A DNA stretch of 64,000 nt from Scatophagus argus (lineage: Eukaryota > Chordata > Actinopteri > Scatophagidae): assembly GCF_020382885.2 (NCBI RefSeq), contig NC_058513.1:13417641-13481640 (forward strand). Reading direction: 5' to 3'. Of this stretch, positions 1 to 13,600 are shown piece by piece. The notes below the pieces were generated by a model. That model did no database searches and had not been told where the DNA came from. It worked only from the letters and a program-made list of their open reading frames with translations. A program made the position numbers and the translations under genes. Positions within the stretch are counted from its first letter, which is position 1. Every line of letters starts with the position of its first letter.

Positions 1-3000
1 TGTGGGGTGTTGTTTAAGTCTTTTGCAGGGATTTTGTAAGAATGTTAGAATTATAAATAGTGCTATATCAAACTTTGGAATTATAACAACTAACATAACT
101 TGTAGATGCTGCATCAACTTAATTGTTTTTGGAAATCTATAACAAAAATCAAGGAGGGTAATAAATTATTTCTTGCTGTGTACATTTGCACATTTGAGGA
201 TAGAGGTGGTGGTGATGGATCCTGTTTAGAGCCCCTAAAAAACCTGGGACCGGCCCTGGCCTGGCCTGGATGCCGTCAGCTCAGCCTGTCGGTGTCCCAG
301 ATCTCTGTGCTGCTGAGTCTATACAGTGATGATCTAGCAATGATAACTGGATCAATACCACCAGCCATGTGGACAGCCGGCTGGGAGCTGCATCACTACC
401 CTCACAGGCGACTGAATTGCAAACACTTCACCCCCACCACCGCCGCCGCCGACCCCAACCCCAACCCCTCCTGCTGAGACTATGAGCTTCACAACTCCTC
501 TGACACACTTCATCTTATAATTTGATCAAGAAAGTGTCACATTAAGCAGATCTTACGGTCATAAATGAGAAATATGTGGATTTTATGATCTGTAAATGAG
601 TGCCCCTTCATGGATGGTTATTTTAGTGTCAAAATATATTAAATACATAGGAAGGAAAGCTTGTACCTGATCACTGATTCCATACAGTCAGCACTACACT
701 GTGGTTGTTTATCTTGTTATACCTTCATTTAAAAAAAAAAAAAATCATCTTCAGAATATTTTAGGATAACCAGCCACGACATAACCAGAATAATCTAAGA
801 ATACATTTTTTTCTAAATTCATCAAAATAATAATCAAATACATGTTACATATACAAAACACTAGGAATAAAAGTGAGCCAACAGCATAGGTAAAACCAAT
901 GGGATGTTACTTGTAGAGGAATGAAATTGGTTAATACAAAGGCATGTCCGTAATAACAATGTCCTTTCTCCGGTGACAAAGACAAAGTGCCTGCATTTGG
1001 AGCGTACAAGCACAAGAGACAAGTGATGGCTGAAGGTAGACTTTGGGAGAGCATTTGAATTTCATGTCCAAGAAGAAGCAGCCCATCATTAAAAAACCCT
1101 AATTTCTGTGTCAGGTAGAGTTACAGGTAATCGATCATCTTGTCACACCGATTTATTTTTTTTCTGCCTGTTCAAAGTGAATTCTACTTCTTTCCAATTA
1201 AACTTGTTGCTGAAAAAGAAAATGTCTCTGGCTATTAAAGGCACATTTTGCCATGTTAGGTCTTTTTCCACCTAAAGGTAATTTCTGAACATTTGAAAGA
1301 AAGCAGCCCAAGGGAGGCTATGGCTTCCAGGCAATTCTTCATGTAGAGCTGATCTGAACAAAGCAGACTGTTTGAGGTTAGCCTTGGATGTCTATTAATG
1401 TATGTGCATAGTCTTGTGTGATCATGTGTTTTGATCTTAACTGGTAGTTGAACAACACGGAAATGCTATGGCTACATTTCCTGCTCCAGTTGTACTAATG
1501 TCATTTGCAATGTTTGTGTGCATCATATAAGATATTAAAATACATCCTCAAGTAAGTAGCTTCAGTATCAAAGTTTTATACATTAAGTGGTGAAAACAAG
1601 AAGCAGAATTTCAATAATTATTCTCAGTTATTTAATTGCAGCAGCAGGTAAGAAAGGAAACTTTGTTAAGCTAGAAGCTGATGCAAAGTGTGTAAATAAG
1701 TTTAGAATGACTCCAACACAAATTGAGGCTGTCGTGTGATTTTACTAAAGGACCGATGGGTGCTTTCAGTCTCTACGGGGACTTATTTTGATGAGGGCTT
1801 TCCCGCTCTGACAGCTTCACTCAACCTGACACTCCTGAACAACGGCTCTGGCCCTGACACTGTGTGCCACCAAGGCACTGGGATATGTCTGCATAAAAGC
1901 CATTTATTGGTACATTTCTAAGTGTTAACGGTTGTCAGCTTCACTTTCTTTAAAGACCCCTGGTTCACCAGGGGGATAAAATGCCTGCGCTGTTCTGGGG
2001 GAAATGCTCTTCCGTCCCTGACAGACAGTGACAAAAACGCCACAGCTTTTGGCCTCCGCCACTAGCACTGAGGTTTCACATGGGAGTGAGCGCTCCTTTG
2101 TCCCTGGGTCTAATTTATTTACGCGGCTAATCTTCAGGGGGTGGAGCGGCCATGCTTGGAGGTGTGTCATTTTACAGGGGGAGACCCACCGGAAGGGATC
2201 ACCAACCTTGCACAGACATTGCGTGCAATTCATTTCAATTAGCACACAAGATCTGTCTTAACTCGCAATCGCATAAACGAGGATTATCAAAAAGTTCGAG
2301 AAAGTTCAAACTGCAGTCCATCACCTATCACAATGGGGCACTTAATTCCTCTCCTGTCCATCATTTAGAGTTGTACTCTGGAGATTCTAAGCAGAGAAGT
2401 TAATTAATCAAGTTACTCAAAATAGTTAATAAAAGTAAGTTTAAAGTCGGCTGTGCCTTTGACAGCTGTGGTCTGGTTCAACATGGCATGAGAGCTGCAT
2501 CGCAGAGCTCCCTTAAGACTCAGTGTCAGAAGCAAGACTGCATTCATCCTCACCCAGCAGCATCTATTTGGACAGAGGTGCAATGGCAGCAGAAAAACAG
2601 TGGAGGAGATGGAGCCTTGATTAGCAGCAGCCTTCCCAGCATGCTCAGCTATGACAAATGACTGACTTCGAACAATATCTAAGGCGATCAGGATAAAGTA
2701 CCAACCATTTCAAGGCTCAGCAAAATTCTAATTTTAATTAGACTTCGTACCACACACCAAATAAAAATTGTTCCCATGGCATTTTGGGCTATCAACTGTT
2801 CCTCCTATCGCTGAAACAAAACGAATAAAGAAAATGATTAAAGTGATAACAAAGGCATAAAATTTAAATTATTGAGGCACCACATCTGGGATCTGTATGT
2901 CACTGAGCTGCCATTTTTACCCTCTCATTCAGCACTCCATTCTCTCTGCATGAGAGAGACTGCAAAACCGGGGGAAGCCAGGAAAGGGAGTGAAGGAGTA

Positions 3001-5616
3001 GGAAGAAATTGTAACATTAAAAGGTAGAAGGCGAGAACGCAAATAGGCCTTCAGCTTTAGCGTTATTAATGACTCTTCAAAGATCTCCGACTTTTCCAAT
3101 CTCTCAGAGAAGCGCATGAAGGAGTCTGCAGATGAAGCTGACCTTCAAAATGTTCTTTGGTCTTTAGTTAAGAAATTCACTCGCCATTATGGCATCATTA
3201 AGGAAACAAGGATAAAATTACTCCATGGTTAATGGCCTATAGGATCCCCCACCAAAATTTGTTTCAGATCTAATAAAACTGTGCTTAACACACTTGAATG
3301 AATTATGAGGACTGTTATGCAGGGTATTAAAATGTGGAAAATAGATTTTCGAGAGCTTGGAGGACTGGACTTTTCAAATCAGATAGTAGAATGGGATTTT
3401 CTGGGCTATAAATTCCACCATGTCTCAATTTAATTTTTTTCAGCTCTTAAATCTGAAGGTATGATTTATCGTTTCGTTTTGACCATCTTTAAAATACATT
3501 GTTCACAGTAGCCAACTTTGCTTTTTCTGCCAACAATAAAAGTGTGCGTTCACATGTTTAACTCTACATACATGAGCTTGTAGAACAGTTTGTTTTCAGC
3601 CCTTACCTACAGAACTACATTTAGAAAAGCCGTGTCATTAACAAGGTAAGGTTTGAAGTATATTGAACTGAGCTGTGCATTTACATTTGTTAACATGATG
3701 CTGAAAGAAAGGATGCAGAGCTGCTTTTTAACATGTCGCATCAGAGGGTAGAGAAAGCAGGCAGGAAGCTTTTATAGCGAAAAATTAAGCTGCAGGCTAT
3801 TGAGGCTCTTCATTGTCTCATATACAACCACATCGCCAACCTGCAGAACTGTGTCATTTCCACCACTTATTGCCTGCTATTGTAATCCAGACCTCAGTGC
3901 CATCATGAAATACAGACTTACTATAAAAAGGGGGAAAAGTTAGCCCAAGATGGTGCCACAGAGAGGTGGTTTGTGCAGTAATGGTATTTGCTCTCTTTAA
4001 ACTTTAATCTTTCCTATTAATTCCCTGCAACTGGAGAATGTACGAGAGTTAATGTTCCATGAACGTGTTTCTCACTCCGCAATCTCTTCAAGCTAATTAC
4101 CTTCAGGTGCTAAATGGTGGGAAATTGCCATCCATTTGGATGAGAAAAATTTCACCTCCTGCTCCCTAGTGAAACATTTTTTTGCCGGGCACATTAAGAA
4201 AAAAAAAAAAGAGGAAAAAAAGGCAGGCCTCCACCAAGGTAAACAGTGGTCATAAAACCACCTCTTCATAGTGTTTTCAGTCCTCCTGCTTGAAATAGGA
4301 AACCATAGTCCCTCTCTCCCATCATGTTGCTTACCGGCAAAGGTCAGGTAGAGGTCAACAGGTGCTCCTCTTGACAAGGGGAATACAGAACAGATGTTTG
4401 ATTGGCATGAATCATCGAAACTGCCCATTAGAAACTTATGATGTGAAAGGATAGGACTCCTGGTGCTAGGGCACTTTTTAATTTGACGTCCAAACAGAAA
4501 AGAGATCGTGAAGTTGCTGCATATTTGAGGAAACTCAGCCAATTGGAAGTCCAGTATCACTGCAGGCATTTGGTCAAGAATTTAAGGTTCTCCATCATGT
4601 CTGTTGAGACAGCATGTTTTATTGTATTTGTCATTGACATGAACATAAATAGGCAATGTCCTGGGCATAATTTAAAAAGTTTCACTGTCAATCCTACTAG
4701 CAATAACAACCTTTTGCTGTAGCAATAGCTTTGATACTGAGATGTGTGCATATTGTGAGATAAGCCATGTTTCCAACCAAATGTAGTGCAACCTTTAACC
4801 AGATTTCCAGAAAACCAGAAATAGAAAATGCTAATTAAACCTGTTACCATTACTGTGAATATCACCAGTTGGTTCATCAAGACAAACAGCAGGTGCCACA
4901 AATTCTCCACAAGGGTGCAATGAAACCATTGCAGAAGGATGAGGAAGCAACAAGATGTCGGAATTAAAAGAGTGCCAGTCAAAGTACGGCAATGATTGTT
5001 TCAAGTCTGTTTTCATTGCACTTTATCACAAACATTTTCATGTTTCTATTTACTGAATCTGAGAGTGAAAACATCAATGGCTGTATCTGAGATGCCTGTT
5101 ATAGTTAAACAGTTGCATAAACCCAACAGTGGTAACTGCATTAGGTTGAAAACTGAAGTAGGTCAGCAATTCTACAATTGGGAAATAATGTTCCAGTTCA
5201 CTTTTTTTCCACTTTAAAACAAATAAATAAAGGACTTGGTGGTGCTTCCATTGTTCACAAAAAAGTCTGTAAGTAGCATTAAAACAAAGGCCAAAAGTGC
5301 AGCAGTAAGACCCAGATTCTTAAGTAAGAATAGAATTGGCTCCTAAGATTTCTGCACTAACCATATTCAATGATTCAGTTATTTTCATTTCTAATGCAGA
5401 ACCAAACCACTATGGAAGCCCATCCAACTGTATTGAGCCCCATGTGAACTCCATATGAAACCCTCACGGTGCAGTTCAGCGGGTTCTCCGAAAGAGTCAG
5501 GAAGATGCATCATACGAAGGGAGTAAAAAGGCCAGCTGGGATGGGTGGGCCACATTGTGATCACTCACCTTCATCCCTGATTTGTAGTCATTATCCCTAC
5601 CAGCGTTTGAAGATCA
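1..5616. other. Gene-free non-coding DNA
   Basis: No exon, RNA gene or complete mobile element is recognised here. Open frames are short, lack recognisable domains and look like chance. Parts of about 1600-3600 have AT-rich, TAATTA-containing sequence of the kind seen in conserved non-coding elements, but conservation cannot be judged from one sequence. The stretch at 230-475 is GC-rich and open in one frame, but resembles repeat or leader-like sequence rather than a known protein. Confidence 0.5.
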
Positions 5617-5712
5617 AAAACAAGGACAGGGAGAGTGATGGGGGACAGAGAGAGGCAGCCGGAGAAAGAGAATGGGGGAAATGAGTGAAGGAGGGAGGGA
5701 CAAAGAGACGGC
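5617..5712 (+). repeat. Polypurine tract
   Basis: The plus strand is about 90% purine over roughly 95 bases, with runs such as gggagag, ggaggga and gagaaagag. It directly abuts a TG microsatellite. Confidence 0.6.
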
Positions 5713-5716
5713 TGGA

Positions 5717-5747
5717 TGTGTGTGTGTGTGTGCGTGTGTGTGTCTGT
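5717..5747 (+). repeat. (TG)n microsatellite
   Basis: An almost pure TG dinucleotide run of about 31 bases with a single C interruption, immediately downstream of the polypurine tract. Confidence 0.95.
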
Positions 5748-8700
5748 CCCAGTGACTGCCATTTGCCCCTGTTTGGTGGATATAGGAGTGTAGGTGGCAG
5801 CGATGTTGGGGAGTGGGTGGGGTTGGGAGGAGGGTGGATAAGGGTGATAGCACCTTAAAACCAACCAAGCTGCAAAAGCAATGAATATTAAATTCACGCC
5901 TAAATAGCTGGGTCTATGTGAAGCATTACTGTATTATAATTTTAGATTTGTCACCGATGGGATGCAGGTTCGAGTTGGAACAACAAGGCACGTCAGGGCA
6001 ATCTTTACTCCTCTGATAACTGCACAGCTGTAAATTGATAATCTTATCATGAATTATTAGGAATCTGGCTTTTGGTGGTGTTGCAGTTGGACAAATGCAA
6101 ATCAAATGTGTTTTATTTGTGCTGGGAAGTGTGATAAGGTAAGACAGTAAAAATAAATACATATAACAATTAGAGGCAAATATAATTTCTCTTTACCCAT
6201 CCATGTCCCAGGCAGAGTGTAAATGTTGAAGGACTCCCATCAGGCCATTGTATAAATTAGCCAAACCCTTACTGTGCTGAAATCTATCCCCAACTGTTTG
6301 AGTGAGAAAGCAGAGATTTTTCCCTCCTTTTTTAGATTTAATTATCTTTTGTTGTTCTTTTTATCTACCTTCAAGGATTGTCCTCAGTGGGGGGTTAAAA
6401 GAATGGGAAGTGGAAAAGACGAGGGGGGTGTCTGATAGCGAGCTTTGGGTATGTAGGGCTAGTTTGTCCTCTGTTTGATCTGATTCCTCACAATGACACA
6501 GCGGGAAATTAAATATGAAACCGAATTAAAACCACTACTTAATGAACAACAGGAAAACAAAGTTGGCTCCATTCCAAATTAAGCCAAAGTCTAACTTCTC
6601 CTCGGAGCATTATCTCTTTAGTTCAGCTTAGTCTGAGGTAATTTTCGCTTCATTTAGACCCAACATTTGAGGATGTGTCTGAAGATTTGTAATAAAATCC
6701 AAATTTCAAACCATTTATCTTGTAAATAATTCTCACAACAGTACACAGAATATGCACTCTGCACTCACTTTTGATGCTTTGAAGTGTAAAATCCTGCAGT
6801 TTAATTACTTACTTCATGTTTTGTGTGATGTATTGGAGGTGAGTTATCCACACTAGCAAACCTTCCCACATATTGATTTAAAAGACCTTCTGAGAAAGCT
6901 TTTCTCCTCTGAGAGAAGCAACACTTGTAGAACATTAGCTGAATTGACGTTGTTAAATAATTTAGCATCAACCTATACTGTATGTGCAGTCATTCAAGTG
7001 AAGGCTGAGGTATAGTACAGAAATAAAACATTGTTATTGGCTGTTCCGTTTGTTTCTTTTCTCTGGTTTGTTGTCATGTACTTCTGCTACTCTTAGCTTT
7101 TGTTTGTTGCTCTTTAGAAAATATTGCAGCCATCCAAAATATTTGGATGTACTTGAATTTTTACATTTTTTAAGTCTTTAAACTTTTGCAAAATATGAGA
7201 ATGACTCAAGTGCATGAGTTAGGGGATGAATAACATGAACGAGGAAACCAAATCATGACGAAAATGGTCATACAAACATAATCAAATACATTTTTTTCCC
7301 TTTCCATCACCAACAATATCATTCTACCTGTCAGCACATCAGCAGATTGTTTTACTCCTGACAGGTGGAAATAAGGGAGAATAATTTCAAAGTGAAAGAA
7401 TACTGAATGCAACAAATACATTGTCGACTGATGCCTTTGGCAGGTGGAACTGCTCCCCTGCCAAACTGTCACCATTTAGGCCCCGATAACGCAGGTAATT
7501 GCATTTCCAGAAGAGCAGGAGCAGATGAAACATGCTGTGGACAGATACTGCTGGCACACTGGCCCCTTCTGTTGGAAAATTTCATTTTTCCACAAGGAAG
7601 CCATGAATGCTAAGGCTGAATCCAAATCCGTTTTTCCGCACTTTATCAGTGTGTGGCCCACCAAGTGGGGAGATGGAGGTAATTCATTCAGCTGAGACTC
7701 ACCACCCTAATCCAATTTCCAGCCTCCCCCAGCAAGAGATAATTACAAGTATTAAAGCTGTTAGGACAGGGGGGAAAGGGCCCTCTCTCTGAAACTCTGC
7801 TGCAGGCCCTGGAAATATCGACTGAGCGGGGGGATTTCTGCTGGGAGAACTCAAGCTAAGGTATTGTTCAAAACTAAGAAAGTGTGTTAACTAATGAGGC
7901 AAAGGGAATCTCAAGGTATGAAAGGACACCCATAGCCACATGTCATTACAGACCCCAGGACTTTTTTTTTTTCTCTCTTTTGCCTCGTGCATCACTTAAG
8001 CCTGCACGAACAATTGGTCATTTCATGTGTAAAGACAAGTCGGGGTTTCCTGCACAATCAGTATGCATATAATAGTCCTTGGAATGTCCTGTTGCTTTTA
8101 AATCTGTATGAACTTCAGGATCAGATGTACAGCTCTCCACTATCATTCCAGCTCTTTAAGAAATACCCCAAACTCAAGATGTGACCACTAACTTGTTACT
8201 TAAAGCTTCTAAAATTACCATAACAGCACACACAGCGCTGTAGTTTATCATTGAGTGGAAAAATCTCACTCTTCACTGTTTGTCCTTGCCCCAGCCACTT
8301 TAACATTGCAATCACCTGTACGCCAAACATTGGTAAATTATACCTTTTCATGTCTTTGAAGGCACAATGGAGAGCTGAGATTGGAGCAGCACAGAGGGTC
8401 TCTTTTTTTTTCCTTAAACATTGACTCCTCAAGGAGCGGAAGCTGCAAAAGGCTCTAATTAACGGAAGCAGAGACGCTCCTGCGCTCGCCCATTCAACGC
8501 TCCACAATAGACAGACCTATGAAGCAGAACCAGGAATGGAATATTGAAGGAATGAATGGAAACGCACCCAAATAAGAGACCCGACGTCACCCCTGTCCAC
8601 TCTTAGTCTCTGCTCTTTATTGTGTAGCTTTGTTGAAGAGGGTCTGCCGCATGAGTCCCATTCTCTATTAATTACTGAAGATCAAAGAGGCATAGAGAAT

Positions 8701-11700
8701 AGGCATGTAAAGAAATGTGTTACTGAGTTTATATCATTTCAGACTACTTTTCTATAAAAGTCGCACACAGATTTGTCAATTGCAGAATTTCCAAAATCCC
8801 CACACTCCTTTTTTAAAACTAGCACTAAAGCTGTACAAGCCTCTAAATGTGTTATTTTATAGTAGCAGTGGAAAGCGTTGAGATGTTTTTACTCTGCATC
8901 ATGAAATGTGACTCTGCTTGTACATAGTGATTAAAACAGCCTATGTGTGCAAGATTTTATTCAAGTGAGTTCACTTTTATTTATTAAGTTAGTAAGTAGA
9001 ACATAAGAAACTAGAATTTAAACGTTGCAGTAGAAGTAGTAATACTTGCACCAAAAACCAGACACTTGTTCCTTGGCCCCTTGCTTAACCTCACACCAGA
9101 GAAGAGAAGAGGCACACACAATAACTAACAAAAAACATAACCAAGAAAAAACAAACTCACAAAAACACAGAGGCACTGAAGCAAGTTCTTCTAGGGGGAT
9201 ATTATAGAACAAGTTGGCTTTTAATGCTTTTAAGTGGCACCTTCCTGCTTTACAAGAGTCAGTACTTTGTTACTAATGTGCAAGGCTTCTACATATTTAT
9301 GTGCCACAACGTAACTGATTCAACTTTGGGGTAAAAATAAATATTCAAGATTGTTTTCCTTAACTTAGGTTTTAGAGACTTCCCACAGCTCCATGCATAT
9401 TCATACCAGCCATTTTAGAAAGGTGCTAATAGAGTTAATGAGACTCTCCTCATTACTATTTAGGTGTGTTCAGGATCAGTCAGTTGTCTCTGTTTGAATG
9501 TTGATGGTAATTCAAGGAATAAGCTTTACATGTTTGGTAAACAGGTCCCATTAACATGTTAAGAATGCAACGTTCTTCTCTTCATAATGGTATAATTCTG
9601 CTCTGACCTGCTTTCAGTGGAAGAAATCACCTCCTACAGCCATCCAGATTTTTAGGTCATTTTGTTCCCAGAGTATAAACAATTAAGACTTCAGAGTCAG
9701 TGATGAATGTTGTTTCAAAAGGTAATAAGGCGAGGCAGCTTTATATGTATGGCACCTTTCAATAACAGGCCATGTTAATAGATAGGCCACATAATAGATA
9801 AACAGGAGAGCAAAAGTTTCAGCCCAACTACAATTTGGTGCAAGATGGGAATAAACAAAATTTAATTAAATAAAACACTGTGATGAGAAGCTTTAAGCCA
9901 AGTAAGCCACAATACACTATACTTCTAAGTGATCACATATTACATTCATATGATTAAAGAATGATCTTACAGTAAGCAGTGCATGTCTTTGAAAAAACTG
10001 GCATGTGCTTATTATCATTCTCATTTAAAGTAAACCTGAAGAGGATCTAAGAATATACACTGCATGTACTGTATATTGTTGCTAAAGGGGCAAAACCAGC
10101 CTCGCTGCTCATGTTAACTGAAATACTGACACTTCTATTCTTTACCAAGAATGTTTACTACTGTTTGCAGGCTTTATTTCCTTGAAATATTACATATGCT
10201 CAGCGCAGGGTGGAGGAAACTGCACGGAGTCTTGTGTGAAGTTTTTTAATATGTCACAGGCATAGTGCTGTTTGGGAATGCAGTGTATTTTACTCAGCCC
10301 CCCAATAATCTATTCTGTTCAGCCAGGCGCACACATTGACAAATGTTTCCAGCATTAGGTATTTACCTAGTGGAATGTAATGGATGTAAAGAGTTTGAAA
10401 ATGCCTGGCGCACTAACAGCATGGGCAGTAGCAAGACTATCTAGACTGAGGAGAAAACCCACCATTCAAAACAGAATCAATGGTTCTGAAGGATGGTGTG
10501 GATGGGTGTGTGTGTGTGCATGGTCATGTGCATGCATGCATATATGTGCATATCTGTGCTGTGAAGCGCTGACTGTTAACCTACCATAAGTCACTCTAGA
10601 CTCAGTAATAGTTTCAGCAAAATCCATACAGTGGAAATGCAAATATTTTTCCTAACGCAAAGACAAAGTAGAGGCATTAAGTGTCACAGAGTCTTCCAGT
10701 CTGAAAGAATGAATGTGCATTGCTGCCCAAGAGTTTAGTGTTGAGAAGTTATAAAAATAACTGAAGACTGCAGGGGGGTGATGCTAAGTTCATTCACCAC
10801 AAGAACAGGAGGAATTTTGACGGGACAAAAAAGGCGTATTCGTTTGTTTTGGGTTTTTTTTTCACATTTAATCAATTCAGTCATTGCTTACCTGCATTTT
10901 TTAGCATACAGCTCTACACAGAAAATCTACTGATAGTCACAATGCTGCTTTCAAAGTGTCATCTAAACATGGCCAGGAGTTTACTAATTTAAGGACATTT
11001 TGACATCTTTTTAAGGCTATAGCCCACAAACTGTCAATAGTCAGTCCTCAGTAGACAAAATAGTTCACTTGTATCTTTCAGCTGTAAAATGTAAACCACG
11101 TCAGATCACAAAATCCCTGGATTTCCTTTGAGAAATACCAAGTGCAGCACCTAAGCTTGTGTCATCAGGGCGTGTTTTCAATAGCATTGCCAAATACAGA
11201 GTCTTCATTTCTTTTTTTTTCCTCTTGCAAAGTTAGTTCTCCATACTTTTGTATTATAGCAGCTACATAAGGAAGGTTTCTAAATAAAATTTGCAAAATA
11301 ACAAAATGCAGGCAGGAAATGTCTGATGAAATAATAGGTATGCTAAACTAAGAACTGGACAAAGCATTTAATATCAACTTCCAGCAGTCTCCAGTTAGCG
11401 ATACCTGATGCTACAGACACATTTTGTCTGTACTCAAAGCCCCTTAACGTGGTGGATGTACATCACTGAGGCAGGCTGAGAAATGAGACTTTCTGCTGGG
11501 ACAGAGCTCTGCTTTGGGACAGTTTGAAGGGGCTGATCCACGGTTCAGCTTGGATTCTCTGCTCCACATCTGTTGGCTGATCTTTCTCCCTCTCCCTTTC
11601 CCTGAAACTACTTTTCAGCCCGATGGAGGCCTACATCCAGCCCATCTCATTCATTACATGCGCCATGCATCCTGTCAGACGTACAGGCGGGCAGGACACT

Positions 11701-12620
11701 TTCACACAAAAAGAGGGTAAGCTCATTTCAAGTAAAAGGATTTTAAAGGTCTGCTAGCTTACTAACACTGTACTTATCCAAACAGTAGCAACATTATTTA
11801 CTCTCTATGGGAAAAACTGGATCAAATGTTTAATTACCATACATGTAAAATACTTTTCAGTGACTTTAAAGTCGACTTTGAAACTGATTTGGGAATAATG
11901 TGACTGTAGATGGGGTGGAGGTAAAATCAAACATGTGGTTAAGTTAAAGAAAAGGCAGGTCTGACACATCAAAAGTCCCATATATCTTCTAGAAATGGGA
12001 TTTATAATCCAGACCACAACAGGAGGTCTGCTGTGATGTGCCGTCAATATATGGGTGGCACTCCCCATAAAGGCCTCGGCCTTCTTTCTGCATTTGATTT
12101 ATTGTCACAGCAGCACAGCTCAGACGACCTCATGAAACCTTTGTCAGGGCGCTAATGACACTGTTTTTATTATTATTTATTATTATTTTTGTCTCTTTTG
12201 CCCATTTACCGTCCCTTTTAACTATTATTCTCTATATTCCTGCACCAAAGGAGTCACTGTTTTCTCTTCTTCATGCAGAAATATAATATGTTTTTAAACC
12301 AAGGATAGCAGACTAGTTTAAGAGGCAGACATACATTTTATTTAGCATTTTATGATTATTCATATCACAAACTGAGTTGTTCTGCTGGAGGAGATCTCTG
12401 AAGGGAATTACTGAAGAATTAATTGCTGGGGGTTTTTTATGCCAGTGAGGAATAATGTCTTAAAAACTGATTTAAAACTGACTCACATTCAAGGGTGTGG
12501 TTTACGTTACTTACAATCACACACATCCTTCCTCAAGTCTTCTACTTCTGCTCTACTTTTAAATGACAGTGTTTCATTATTGTTAAGTAAGTTTTGTTTG
12601 GGGGGACTGGTTTAAACAAA
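5748..12620. other. Gene-free non-coding DNA
   Basis: Nothing recognisable as an exon or RNA gene. It contains a mixed TG/CA/TA simple-sequence patch near 10499-10560, a TTA-rich patch near 12164-12190 and a short inverted repeat at 7436-7465. The rest is unannotated intergenic or intronic sequence of an unidentified locus. Confidence 0.5.
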
Positions 12621-12679
12621 AATGGGTAAAGTTAATATGTTCAAATTCACAATTAAATCAACTGAAATTTTATGTAGTC

Positions 12680-12791
12680 TTTTTTTTTTTTTTTTTTTTG
12701 TTATTTATTTTGAAGAATTAGCGACTTTTTACAATATTTGTTCCTTTATTTTTAGACTTAGACTTAGAGACTTAGACTTAGACTTAGACTT
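12680..12791. repeat. Poly-T run and AGACTT hexamer repeats
   Basis: A T-run of about 19 bases near 12680 is followed at 12754-12791 by tandem AGACTT/GACTTA units. On the minus strand these units form the simple-repeat 3' tail of the adjoining non-LTR element. Confidence 0.8.
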
Positions 12792-13600
12792 TCTTTATTT
12801 GTCATTTGGATTTTCATCACAAACGAAATTTCGGTACAGTGGCTCAAGCATAGCAGGAATTACCGACATATTCTTTATAAAAGAAAAAGTAAAAAATATA
12901 ATATATACACAAATAAATATGCAGTAAAAAGTACTTGAAAGTGAGGTAGTTTGTATAAAAAAAAGTCAGTCAGCATATATACATATGTAATTATTATTGC
13001 ACAGTGAGTATTTGTAATAAATAGTACTTTTGTGGATGTACAGAATATAAATATATTGCACAGTAAATAAATGGGCTGTAGTCCTGAGTGGTGTTTGTGT
13101 GGTTGAGGAGGGGAAGTGATCAAGTAGAGTTAAGTAGTCTTATGGCATATGGAAAGAAGCTGTTTGCGAGTCTGGCTGTTCTGCACCGCATGCTGCGGAA
13201 TCTTCTGCCAGACTTCAGCAGTGAGAACAGACCGTGGTGAGGGTGGGAGGGGTCACTGGTGATGTTGTGGGCCCTGGTCAGGCAGCGTTTCCTTGCAATG
13301 TCCTGGAGAGGAGGGAGTGGAGTCCCAATGATTTTCTCCGCTGTCCTCACCACCCTCTGTAGTGATTTCCAGTCAGAGGCACTACAGGCCGCTGACCAGA
13401 CTGAGATGCAGCTGGTCAGGATGCTCTCTATAGTTCCTCTGTAGAAGGTGGTGAGGATGGGAGCGGGTAGTTGTACTCTCCTCATCCGGCGAAGAAAGTG
13501 CATGCGCTGCTGGGCCCTCTTTACCAGAGTGCCAGTGTGATTGGACCAGGTTAAAGAGTCAGTTATCTGCACCCCCAGGAACCTGGTGCTGGTGTAGCAA
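12753..13600 (-). mobile_element. 5'-truncated non-LTR retrotransposon (LINE), 3' end
   Basis: On the minus strand, 13120-13600 is open and encodes the end of a reverse-transcriptase ORF. It reads TRFLGVQITDSLTW, then RAQQRMHFLRRMR, YRGTIESILT, the WSAAC core and the ARKRCLTRAHNI C-terminal motif, and ends near RLLNST. This is the post-fingers/C-terminal region typical of jockey/L2/CR1-type LINEs in fish. About 370 bases of 3' untranslated sequence follow, ending in the TCTAAG repeat tail. The frame is intact over about 155 residues, so the insertion looks fairly recent; the rest of the element, including endonuclease and most of the polymerase, is absent. The 5' boundary is approximate. Clade assignment is by impression and would need a repeat-library match. 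Confidence 0.85.

Noticed and set aside
106-477. 123-codon open frame near the left edge
   Set aside because: No domain is recognised; it is Pro/Ala/Asn-rich at the end, includes repeat-like gggaccggccctgg text and has no clear splice or promoter context.
4093-4569. 158-codon minus-strand frame
   Set aside because: Contains a phenylalanine run encoded by a poly-A tract and no family resemblance; chance opening.
5965-5985. tRNA B-box-like GGTTCGAGTT
   Set aside because: No matching A box or cloverleaf could be formed around it; at most an old SINE remnant.
11514-11720. Possible isolated exon ending in a GGGTAAGC donor-like sequence
   Set aside because: No acceptor-bounded, recognisable protein segment; the donor match alone is not evidence.
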